Source of the DNA: JAYWXI01 sp036016955
GTDB taxonomy: Bacteria; Bacteroidota; Bacteroidia; Flavobacteriales; Weeksellaceae
DNA: 21,451 nt
Reading direction: 5' to 3'
Assembly: GCF_036016955.1 (NCBI RefSeq)
Contig: NZ_JAYWXI010000018.1
Location: 1 to 21,451 of the forward strand
The notes under the pieces were generated by a model that did no database searches, had not been told where the DNA came from, and saw only the letters and a list, made by a program, of their open reading frames with translations. Positions within the stretch are counted from its first letter, which is position 1; each line of letters opens with the position of its first letter. Positions 7,290 to 13,992 of this stretch are shown here, one piece after another. The position numbers were made by a program, and so were the translations under genes.

Positions 7290-7802
7290 TTAAGCCAAAT
7301 GAATTTTATACTGTTCCCAAATAATTTTAAACCATTCGGTAAAACGATCAGGATAGGTTCTAATTTCCTCCTCCAAGGCCTCCATCGTCACGTAACGCAC
7401 TTCGGAAACCTCCTCGGCATTCAATCGAAATTCCCCTTCATACCGCCCGACAAACACATGATCCAGCTCGTGCTCCCAAAGACCTCCGCCCACGTCCGCC
7501 TTATATATAAAGTGAAACTTCTCCTCCAAAGCCGTCGAAATGCCCAACTCTTCCTCCAAACGGCGATGAGCCGCCTGAAGATACGATTCTTCACTCCGAG
7601 GATGGGAGCAAACCGCATTGGTCCACTTTCCCGGCGAATGGTACTTTCCTTGCGCCCTGCGCTGCAGCAGCATCCGATCGCTCGCGTCAAATAAAAATAC
7701 AGAGAACGCCCGGTGAAGCACCCCGTTCTGATGCGCCGGCATCTTTTCCATCAAACCAAGCACCTCGTCCTTTTCCGTTACTAAAACCACGTGTTCCTCC
7801 AT
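7290..7802 (-). CDS. idi: Isopentenyl-diphosphate delta-isomerase, type I
   Basis: A 170-residue Nudix-fold enzyme interconverting isopentenyl and dimethylallyl diphosphate for isoprenoid synthesis. Visible active-site features: His24 and His30 near the N-terminus, the catalytic Cys65 with His67 in NAVCSHP, the Nudix-like helix AAHRRLEEELG (77-87), and metal/catalytic acids Glu110 and Glu112 in WEHELDH. ATG at 7802 is chosen over a GTG two codons upstream (7808), because the TATTTTTG promoter element (7815-7808) overlaps that GTG. The mRNA should start almost on the ATG. The preceding gene ends 33 nt upstream. Type I idi implies a need to balance IPP and DMAPP, though the upstream pathway is outside the window. 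Confidence 0.96.
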   Translation of the reverse strand: MEEHVVLVTEKDEVLGLMEKMPAHQNGVLHRAFSVFLFDASDRMLLQRRAQGKYHSPGKWTNAVCSHPRSEESYLQAAHRRLEEELGISTALEEKFHFIYKADVGGGLWEHELDHVFVGRYEGEFRLNAEEVSEVRYVTMEALEEEIRTYPDRFTEWFKIIWEQYKIHLA

Positions 7803-7807
7803 ACCCA

Positions 7808-7815
7808 CAAAAATA
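7808..7815 (-). promoter_or_regulatory. idi -7 promoter element (near-leaderless)
   Basis: Minus-strand TATTTTTG ends 5 nt before the ATG at 7802. It decides the start codon and predicts a leader of 0-2 nt. Confidence 0.6.
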
Positions 7816-7835
7816 CATTTTTTAATGGATATAGC

Positions 7836-8192
7836 CTACGATTCGGAATCAAAGTAACGATCCAGCCGCTCCAAAGCCCCCTTATCATTCCCCACAAAAC
7901 ACTCCCGATCGGTCACAAACACGGGCCGTTTTAAAAAACTATAATGCTCCAAAATCAAACGGCGAAAATCCTCCTCCTTCAAAGATTTCAAGTCAATCCC
8001 CCGCTGCTTAATCTGAGTGGACTTCTTGCTAAAAAGTGCTTCATACGATCCCGTATGGGCATAAAGCACCTCCAATTCCTCTTCGGTTATCGGCAAAGAC
8101 TTAAGCTCCCTCAGCATCCAATCGGACAAGTCTTTCCCGCTCATGATTTTTTTATTGGTGGAGCAAGTCTTTAAATAATATACTTTTTTCAT
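7836..8192 (-). CDS. ArsC/Spx-family thioredoxin-fold protein
   Basis: A 118-residue protein of the arsenate reductase-like (ArsC/Spx/YffB) family. It begins KVYYLKTCSTNKKI, with the conserved Cys10 after a beta strand, and carries the family Arg-Pro (Arg89-Pro90 in FLKRPVFV) that follows a helical segment. The usual CxxC partner position is Asn13 rather than Cys, so it looks monothiol. Start 8192 is preferred to the longer reading to 8270, because that extension crosses the TATCTTTG promoter element at 8210-8217. The family includes glutathione-dependent arsenate reductases and RNA-polymerase-binding regulators. No ars genes are nearby, so the true role is unclear and arsenate reduction should not be assumed. 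Confidence 0.85.
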   Translation of the reverse strand: MKKVYYLKTCSTNKKIMSGKDLSDWMLRELKSLPITEEELEVLYAHTGSYEALFSKKSTQIKQRGIDLKSLKEEDFRRLILEHYSFLKRPVFVTDRECFVGNDKGALERLDRYFDSES

Positions 8193-8209
8193 TTTTATTT
8201 CTTTTCGGA

Positions 8210-8217
8210 CAAAGATA
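8210..8217 (-). promoter_or_regulatory. -7 promoter element of the ArsC/Spx-like gene
   Basis: Minus-strand TATCTTTG, ending 17 nt before the ATG at 8192. Confidence 0.6.
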
Positions 8218-8400
8218 AGCCCTATTTTCATCCGCCCCAAAAGTCTTTCTTCTCTCCCGAAAAATACCACTCAATTTCTCGGAAGAAAATAAATCCCCAC
8301 TCCAAATTAAAAACAAAAAAAACAGAAAGCCGTCACGCCCGCCCCAAAGGTTTCAAGCCTCTTTTCTTTCCGTTTCTACAGATACCACAGTCGTAAAAAG

Positions 8401-8580
8401 TTAATTTATAATGCAAAAAAACCGGCTTGACCAATCAACAACGGTTCGAGGGACAATAATTTCTTCTACGGGATCATCGTATTTTCTGCTGTATAATAAC
8501 CTTCCCTCTTTATCGTATTGCTTTTCCTCATAAACAGATAATTTTCAGAAATCGGCTATGATGTGAAAACTCGGCGACAT
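8401..8580 (-). pseudogene. Decayed gene fragment after the DedA gene
   Basis: A minus-strand frame of 60 codons starts at an ATG 14 nt after the DedA stop codon. It is interrupted by an in-frame TGA at codon 12 (8545-8547). It then reads KLSVYEEKQYDKEGRLLYSR and on to DWSSRFF before a stop. That stop follows a run of seven T; one extra base there would open a further stretch. The protein-like composition (YDKEG, RKYDDP, IIVPR) suggests a once-coding sequence of unknown function. The rest of the 400-bp gap (8193-8594) shows nothing else apart from the promoter at 8210. Confidence 0.35.
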
Positions 8581-8594
8581 CCAAACACCCCGCT

Positions 8595-9272
8595 TTAATC
8601 CTGCTCCGGTGCCTTCGATTTACCGAAGATGAGTTTCAAAATTACGGGAAGAGTCGTTACCAGAACCAAAACCAAAATAATGCTCTCCAAATGCGCCTTT
8701 AGATCGATTTTAAATTGGTCAAGGAAAAAACGGTCGAGATAATGCCCCGCAAAAACCAAAGAAAACGACCAAAGCAGTGCCCCTATCACGTTATCCAGTA
8801 AGAAACGTTTTTTACTCATCCCTACTATTCCCGCCACAATCGGCACAAACGTGCGGACAATCGGCAAAAAACGAGCCACGATGATAGCCAAACTGCCATG
8901 TTTCTCAAAAAACTCCGTTGCCTGATACAGGTATTTCTTTTTGAAAAAAAACGAATCCTTCTTTTCATAGAATGCCGGTCCTGTCTTATGCCCGATCCAA
9001 TACCCCAACTCATTCCCTATAATCGCCGCCAAAGCAATGCTGCCAGCCACAATGGTCGTATCCCCAAAACCACTTCCCGTCGTTCCGAACGTATTGGTTA
9101 CCATCTCCACGGAATAAATCCCCGAAATAAAGAGCAAGCTGTCACCGGGCAGAAAAAAACCGACGAAAAGCCCCGTTTCCGCAAAAATAATGAATATAAC
9201 CAGCCAAAAGCCCCCCAGTCTAATATAAAATTCCGGGTTAACCAGGTTTTTCCAGTTTTCAAAATGATCCAT
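8595..9272 (-). CDS. DedA/VTT-family membrane protein
   Basis: A 225-residue integral membrane protein of the DedA (VTT/SNARE-associated) family. Its members act in membrane homeostasis; some are undecaprenyl-phosphate or phospholipid flippases. Family signatures: ETGLFVGFFLPGDS (32-45, with the re-entrant-loop Glu), GNELGYWIGHKTG (86-98) and ARFLPIVRTFVPIVAG (133-148, with the two functionally important arginines). Hydrophobic segments lie at about 20-52, 74-96, 126-150, 160-178 and 195-217. Length is typical and the frame intact. A TACTTTTG element (9291-9298) lies 18 nt before the ATG. The exact substrate cannot be told from sequence. Confidence 0.94.
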   Translation of the reverse strand: MDHFENWKNLVNPEFYIRLGGFWLVIFIIFAETGLFVGFFLPGDSLLFISGIYSVEMVTNTFGTTGSGFGDTTIVAGSIALAAIIGNELGYWIGHKTGPAFYEKKDSFFFKKKYLYQATEFFEKHGSLAIIVARFLPIVRTFVPIVAGIVGMSKKRFLLDNVIGALLWSFSLVFAGHYLDRFFLDQFKIDLKAHLESIILVLVLVTTLPVILKLIFGKSKAPEQD

Positions 9273-9290
9273 AGTGACTCGTGTTTGTCA

Positions 9291-9298
9291 CAAAAGTA
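9291..9298 (-). promoter_or_regulatory. DedA gene -7 promoter element
   Basis: Minus-strand TACTTTTG, ending 18 nt before the ATG at 9272. Confidence 0.6.
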
Positions 9299-9370
9299 AG
9301 AGAAAAAGCCCGCTTTCCGAAAATTATTAAGACTTTTTAACAGAAAAAACCGCGGAAGAACCCCATTTCC

Positions 9371-10483
9371 TTACAAGTCCATATCCTCCTCGCTTACCGC
9401 TGTACCATCCGCCATAAGGAATGCCTTGAGAAACGGTGTAAGATGACCGTTCATCACGGCATCGACATCCGAGGTCTCGTGCCCGCTTCGCACATCTTTC
9501 ACCAACTTGTAGGGATGCATCACGTAATTGCGGATTTGGCTGCCCCACTCGATTTTCATTTTATTGGCTTCGATTTCGTTACGGGCTTTCATCCGCTCTT
9601 CCAATTCCATTTCGTAGAGACGGGATTTAAGGAGCTGCATCGCCTTCTCCTTATTCTGAAGCTGGGAACGCGACTCCGAGTTTTCAATAATAATGCCTGT
9701 GGGGGCGTGGCGAAGCCGCACGGCGGTTTCCACCTTGTTAACATTCTGCCCTCCCGCTCCCGACGCTCTCATCGTTTCGAAAGTAATATCGGCAGGGTTG
9801 ATGTGGATTTCGATGGTGTCATCCACCAAAGGATAAACGTACACCGAAACAAAGCTGGTATGCCGCTTAGCATTGGAATCGAAAGGCGAAATCCGAACCA
9901 AACGGTGGACGCCATTTTCCCCTTTCAGATAACCGAAAGCGTATTCTCCCTCAATTTCCAGCGTTACGGTTTTCACCCCGGCCACATCGCCCTCTTGAAA
10001 ATTCAATTCCCGAATTTTATAGCCCTGCTTTTCCGCCCACATGGTGTACATCCGCATCAGCATGCTGGCCCAATCGCAACTTTCCGTTCCGCCCGCTCCC
10101 GCCGTAATCTGCAAAACCGCCGAGAGTTCGTCCCCCTCATTGGAAAGCATATTTCGGAATTCCAAATCCTCAATTTTTTCCACCAACAAGGCAAAATGCG
10201 CTTCCGACTCCCGCTCGCTGTCGGGATCTTCCTTAGCAAATTCCATAAGCACCTGCAAATCCTCATGCCCCGAATGGATTTCCTCATAAGCCTCCACCCA
10301 TTTCTTTTTGGAGCGCAACTGTCTCAAAAAAGCTTCCGCCGTTTTAGGGTTATCCCAAAATTCCGGAGCCGCCGTTTTCTCGTCGTCGTTGGCTATTTCG
10401 ATTTTCTTCTTTTCGATTTGGAGGTACTTATGCAAATCCTCTATGCGGGATTGAACGTCTTTCAGTTGATCGGCATTTATCAT
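9371..10483 (-). CDS. prfB: Peptide chain release factor 2
   Basis: A 370-residue release factor that recognises UAA and UGA and triggers peptide release. Diagnostic motifs: SPF (199-201), the RF2 stop-codon reader, and GGQ (244-246) in SGAGGQNVNK, the peptidyl-tRNA hydrolysis loop. The coiled-coil N-terminal domain is present in one uninterrupted frame. The programmed +1 frameshift with in-frame UGA, found near codon 25 of many prfB genes, is absent; the equivalent stretch reads HKYLQIEKKK. Start 10483 (MINADQ) is chosen over the longer reading to 10522 because the promoter element at 10488-10495 lies inside that extension. The mRNA is predicted to be essentially leaderless. Confidence 0.97.
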   Translation of the reverse strand: MINADQLKDVQSRIEDLHKYLQIEKKKIEIANDDEKTAAPEFWDNPKTAEAFLRQLRSKKKWVEAYEEIHSGHEDLQVLMEFAKEDPDSERESEAHFALLVEKIEDLEFRNMLSNEGDELSAVLQITAGAGGTESCDWASMLMRMYTMWAEKQGYKIRELNFQEGDVAGVKTVTLEIEGEYAFGYLKGENGVHRLVRISPFDSNAKRHTSFVSVYVYPLVDDTIEIHINPADITFETMRASGAGGQNVNKVETAVRLRHAPTGIIIENSESRSQLQNKEKAMQLLKSRLYEMELEERMKARNEIEANKMKIEWGSQIRNYVMHPYKLVKDVRSGHETSDVDAVMNGHLTPFLKAFLMADGTAVSEEDMDL

Positions 10484-10487
10484 GCTG

Positions 10488-10495
10488 CAAAAGTA
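10488..10495 (-). promoter_or_regulatory. prfB -7 promoter element (near-leaderless)
   Basis: Minus-strand TACTTTTG ends 4 nt before the ATG at 10483. A TTG lies about 24 nt further upstream. Confidence 0.65.
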
Positions 10496-10581
10496 AGCAT
10501 TTAGAAAAACGGATAAAAACAATTTTTCGAAAGCCTATCCGCCCATATCCCCTCCCCAAAAGCCGGCATCAAAGCCCAAGC

Positions 10582-10869
10582 CTAAAACCAAGATTTCTTG
10601 TTCTTAACGTAGGTCCGATCGAAGGTTTCGTCGTCCATCGTAAGGTAAATAATCCCTTCGATAAAAGGAATAACGGTCGCCAGCCCGCAAGTCAGTATAT
10701 TAAACGCAATCTGAAGAAGCGCCTCTTTCTGATACCCCAAAACCCATTTGTTCCCCGCAAAAGTTCCCAAAAATAATCCTAAAAGGGCTGCCGCAATCTT
10801 TTTTTCGCTGCGGTAAGGCCGATTCGGTTGTGGTGCAGGATTAGGCGATTGATAACCGTAAGTTTCCAT
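10582..10869 (-). CDS. TM2 domain-containing small membrane protein
   Basis: A 95-residue protein. An N-terminal Pro/Asn-rich cytoplasmic stretch (1-20) precedes a TM2 domain (about 21-78) with two hydrophobic helices: about 25-38, and 50-76 split by a Cys-Gly turn. The family pattern of a Gly-rich first helix followed by a short loop and LGYQKEALLQIAF is recognisable. TM2 proteins are widespread and of uncertain function; no enzyme motif is visible. The gene is divergent from lptB, sharing a 115-bp intergenic region. No TAnnTTTG match is seen on its side, so its promoter is unassigned. The C-terminus NKKSWF is charged and ends the protein soon after the second helix. Confidence 0.85.
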   Translation of the reverse strand: METYGYQSPNPAPQPNRPYRSEKKIAAALLGLFLGTFAGNKWVLGYQKEALLQIAFNILTCGLATVIPFIEGIIYLTMDDETFDRTYVKNKKSWF

Positions 10870-10971
10870 AAAATCTTATTTTTTTAATGTTCTACCCAAT
10901 TGGTAGCAAATACCGGGCTAATGTTACCCCAATGATGTTTTTTTTAATCCAAATAATTCGTTCCGAATACT

Positions 10972-10979
10972 TATCTTTG
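10972..10979 (+). promoter_or_regulatory. lptB -7 promoter element (near-leaderless)
   Basis: TATCTTTG ends 5 nt before the ATG at 10985. No clear -33 TTG is seen at the expected distance. Confidence 0.65.
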
Positions 10980-10984
10980 CTTTT

Positions 10985-12046
10985 ATGATTTTACGCGGGG
11001 AAAACTTAATTAAAGAATACGGACCCAAAAAGGTAGTAAAAGGCGTTTCAGTAGAAGTCGCCCAAGGGGAGATTGTAGGCCTCTTAGGCCCCAACGGAGC
11101 AGGAAAAACCACCTCTTTCTACATGATTGTAGGGTTGGTTCGTCCCACATCGGGCCGAATATTCTTGGACAACCAAGACATCACGCAGGACGCCATGTAC
11201 CGACGGGCCCAAAAAGGCATTGGCTATTTGGCTCAAGAGGCCTCCGTTTTCCGTAAATTAAGCGTGGAAGAAAATTTGATGAGCGTTTTACAACTGACCA
11301 AGCTGTCCAAAAAAGAACAAAGGTTAAAATGCGACGAGTTAATCGAAGAATTTTCTTTAGAACACGTTCGGCGTAACCGTGGCGACTTGCTTTCCGGAGG
11401 AGAACGCCGCCGAACCGAAATCGCCCGATGCCTTGCCACCAGCCCCAATTTTATTCTCTTGGATGAGCCTTTTGCCGGGGTCGACCCCATCGCCGTAGAA
11501 GACATCCAAAAAATTGTGAGAAGCCTGACCAAAAAAAACATCGGAATCCTAATTACCGACCACAACGTCCAGCAAACCCTTGCCATTACCCACAAAACCT
11601 ACATCATGTTTGAAGGACGCATCCTAAAGGAAGGCCTGCCCGAGGATTTAGCCAACGACCCTCAGGTACGGGAAGCCTATTTGGGCGAGAATTTCGTTTA
11701 CCAAAGCATTGACGATAAACCCCGGAGGAAAACCTTTGCGTATTGCATTTGGGCCGGTAATTTTGACAGCCGCGCCGAACTCCAATTCGAAGTGGATACG
11801 TATTTTGCGGGAGAACAAGATCTAAGGCTCTTCCATGGATTCGAGGACATCAGCTTCGCTTCTTTGGCCAATTCCGAAATCGACCATATCTTCAAAAACG
11901 TGGTGGATAAAACCCAATACAACAGTTTCGTTTTCCTAAAACGACCTCTTAGCCCCGTGCTTTCTACCGAAGCACTGACAAGCGCAGCAAAAGAGCGCCC
12001 GGTCGGCAAACTGACGTACACCGGAACCCATTTATTTGAAGCCTAA
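10985..12046 (+). CDS. lptB: LPS export ABC ATPase LptB with extra C-terminal domain
   Basis: Residues 1-237 are a standard LptB, the cytoplasmic ATPase that drives LPS extraction by LptFG. Motifs: Walker A GPNGAGKTT (35-43), Q-loop Gln84 in YLAQEASVFRKL, signature LSGGE (136-140), Walker B FILLDEP (156-162) and switch His193 in TDHNVQ. The conserved end REAYLGENF (229-237) is where LptB proteins usually stop. Here the frame runs on for about 116 residues, including AYCIWAGNFDSRAELQFEV (252-270) and a hydrophilic alpha/beta-like stretch to 353. The Trp-x-Gly-Asn-Phe start faintly resembles Imm22-type small domains, a low-confidence impression. The extension has normal codon use and no stops, so it looks genuinely translated. 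Other lpt genes are not adjacent. Confidence 0.93.
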   Translation: MILRGENLIKEYGPKKVVKGVSVEVAQGEIVGLLGPNGAGKTTSFYMIVGLVRPTSGRIFLDNQDITQDAMYRRAQKGIGYLAQEASVFRKLSVEENLMSVLQLTKLSKKEQRLKCDELIEEFSLEHVRRNRGDLLSGGERRRTEIARCLATSPNFILLDEPFAGVDPIAVEDIQKIVRSLTKKNIGILITDHNVQQTLAITHKTYIMFEGRILKEGLPEDLANDPQVREAYLGENFVYQSIDDKPRRKTFAYCIWAGNFDSRAELQFEVDTYFAGEQDLRLFHGFEDISFASLANSEIDHIFKNVVDKTQYNSFVFLKRPLSPVLSTEALTSAAKERPVGKLTYTGTHLFEA

Positions 12047-12122
12047 GCGGTTAGAACCCCCTGGGTTGATATACTGTAAAGATTAACGGAATTTGTATAA
12101 GGCCCGAATCCCTTTAGAAATT

Positions 12123-12130
12123 TATTTTTG
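12123..12130 (+). promoter_or_regulatory. -7 promoter element of the lipoprotein gene
   Basis: TATTTTTG, 76 nt before the ATG at 12207. The nearest upstream TTTG (12092-12095) is spaced a little too far away to be a confident -33 element. Confidence 0.45.
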
Positions 12131-12206
12131 TGGAAAAGCTTTCGCCTCGGCAAAAGTTTTTAAGATGTGTTTAAAATCAAAATACAACACCCATTTTTAA
12201 ATTTTT

Positions 12207-12599
12207 ATGAAGAGGATTTTGGTATTGTCGTTATTTTCTTGGATCTTATTATCATCGGTATCCTGCCGCCATCGTTTGGTAGGCACTTGGGAAGTGGAGC
12301 GTTACGAGAGCAAAGCGCACGGCCAACCAACGGCTTCGCTCCGCCATGCGGGCACCCTTCGTTTCCATCGGGATTATACCGGGGAAAAAGACCTTCAGTA
12401 CACTTTATTGGGAAACTCCACCTGGGATCGGATTCCGTTTCGCTGGGAAGCCTCCCCTCATAAGGTAACTCTGCACTCGCAAGAGGCTTCAGAATTCTCT
12501 AAAGTATGGATCGTCGTCGAAGACCGAAAAAAACGCCAGGTTTGGAAATCTACGGACGGATCAAACCGAGTTCAAGTTCTTGAACTAAGAAAGAAATAA
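12207..12599 (+). CDS. Small lipoprotein with lipocalin-like start
   Basis: A 130-residue protein with a hydrophobic signal (residues 4-19) ending in SSVSC, so Cys20 is the likely lipidation site. The lipobox is weak at -3 (Ser rather than Leu/Val/Ile). The mature protein begins LVGTWEVERYE, the opening of lipocalin-like domains common in Bacteroidota lipoproteins. It continues with beta-rich alternation (LRFHRDYTGEK, IPFRWEASPHKVTL, KVWIVVEDRKKRQVW), consistent with a small beta-barrel. No ligand or partner can be assigned. It has its own possible promoter and ends 76 nt before nhaA, which may be cotranscribed or have its own promoter in that gap. Confidence 0.7.
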   Translation: MKRILVLSLFSWILLSSVSCRHRLVGTWEVERYESKAHGQPTASLRHAGTLRFHRDYTGEKDLQYTLLGNSTWDRIPFRWEASPHKVTLHSQEASEFSKVWIVVEDRKKRQVWKSTDGSNRVQVLELRKK

Positions 12600-12675
12600 A
12601 TACGGCTTTTCAAAACTCGAAACTTACGATTTTCGGAAGCATAAACCGTAAAATTATTTGTTTTAATTTTTTAAC

Positions 12676-13905
12676 ATGAATGCAAATCTACAATTAACCG
12701 ATACCTTCAAAGCTTTTTTCAACAGTGAGAAAGCCGGCGGTATCCTGCTGATTTTCGTAACCTTATTATCTCTGCTTCTGGCCAATTCGGCATGGGGCGA
12801 ACAATACATCGGCTTTTGGAACACCTACGTCGGCAGCCACAGCATCGTCCACTGGATTAACGACGGGCTAATGGCGATTTTCTTCCTTCTCATCGGTCTC
12901 GAACTCGAAAGAGAAATCTACAAAGGGGAGCTTTCTAACCTTCAAAACGCCTCGCTCCCGGTCATGGGGGCCATCGGCGGACTCATGGTTCCGGCGGCCA
13001 TTTTCTTGTTTTTCAACTACGGCAGTCCGACGCAGTCCGGTGCGGGAATTCCCATGGCCACCGATATTGCGTTTGCCATCGGAGTATTGTCCTTGCTCGG
13101 CAACCGAGTACCCGCCACAATGAAAATTTTCCTTACAGCCTTGGCCGTCATCGACGATTTGGGAGCCATTCTCATCATTGCCGTGTTCTATACAGGCGAT
13201 TTATCTTGGATTAACCTGATGATTTCGCTGTCCATTTTTGCCGTTCTGCTCGTGATGAACCGTATGAAAATCCACCACCTATGGCCTTATCTCATCGGAG
13301 GAGCTGCCATGTGGTACTTCATGCTGAACTCGGGCGTTCATGCCACCATCACAGGAGTGCTTTTGGCCTTTGCCATTCCATTCGGTGACGGAGGAAAACA
13401 AAGCCTCTCCTACCGTTTAGAACATGCCATTCACAAACCGGTAGCCTTTCTGATTCTTCCCCTTTTCGCAATAGCCAATACCTGCATTCCCATCGCTGCG
13501 GAATGGTATCGGGATTTAGCCTCTCCCAATGCCTTGGGGATTATCCTGGGACTGGTTTTAGGCAAGCCCATTGGCATCATGGCTTTGGCCGGATTGGGTG
13601 TAGCCATTGGTTTTTGTAAACTACCGAGTGATCTTTCTTGGAAAAATATTTTAGGCGTGAGTTTTCTGGCCGGTATCGGTTTTACCATGTCCATTTTCGT
13701 TTCGATTTTGGCCTACGACTCCGAAATCCTGATAAACGAATCCAAAATCGCCGTACTTGTAGCCTCTTTGATTGCGGGTAGCATCGGGTTCCTGTTGCTT
13801 TACTTTACACTCTCCAAAACCGTAGCCGTAAAGCATCCCGAACTGACCGAAGAAGTCGAAGAAAGCCAATCGTCCAAAATGCAAAAGCAAACCTCCAAGC
13901 TCTAA
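12676..13905 (+). CDS. nhaA: Na+/H+ antiporter NhaA
   Basis: A 409-residue, 12-helix antiporter exchanging cytoplasmic Na+ (or Li+) for H+ across the inner membrane. The hallmarks match the Escherichia coli protein: IGLELERE at the end of helix 2, MATDIAFAIGV with Asp130 (equivalent of Asp133), and the paired acids Asp160-Asp161 in AVIDDLGAI (equivalents of Asp163/164) in the discontinuous helix 4. C-terminal helices GVSFLAGIGFTMSIF are also typical. The last about 25 residues are a charged cytoplasmic tail. Length is in the family range. No nhaR-like regulator is beside it, and no clean TAnnTTTG match occurs in the 76 nt upstream. Confidence 0.97.
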   Translation: MNANLQLTDTFKAFFNSEKAGGILLIFVTLLSLLLANSAWGEQYIGFWNTYVGSHSIVHWINDGLMAIFFLLIGLELEREIYKGELSNLQNASLPVMGAIGGLMVPAAIFLFFNYGSPTQSGAGIPMATDIAFAIGVLSLLGNRVPATMKIFLTALAVIDDLGAILIIAVFYTGDLSWINLMISLSIFAVLLVMNRMKIHHLWPYLIGGAAMWYFMLNSGVHATITGVLLAFAIPFGDGGKQSLSYRLEHAIHKPVAFLILPLFAIANTCIPIAAEWYRDLASPNALGIILGLVLGKPIGIMALAGLGVAIGFCKLPSDLSWKNILGVSFLAGIGFTMSIFVSILAYDSEILINESKIAVLVASLIAGSIGFLLLYFTLSKTVAVKHPELTEEVEESQSSKMQKQTSKL

Positions 13906-13950
13906 GGCAGCGTTGCATTTAAGACCTAAAAATCCGATGGATTAGCTTTT

Positions 13951-13958
13951 TAAATTTG
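13951..13958 (+). promoter_or_regulatory. -7 promoter element of the eRF1-like gene
   Basis: TAAATTTG, 34 nt before the ATG at 13993. It indicates a transcription unit separate from nhaA. Confidence 0.55.
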
Positions 13959-13992
13959 AACATTTAATTTTTAACCTTAAAATCACAATATT

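Noticed and set aside
9443..10504. 353-codon frame on the plus strand opposite prfB
   Set aside because: It is the antisense of a certain gene. High G+C and codon bias in prfB open the opposite frame; composition (many His, Phe, Arg) is typical of such shadows.
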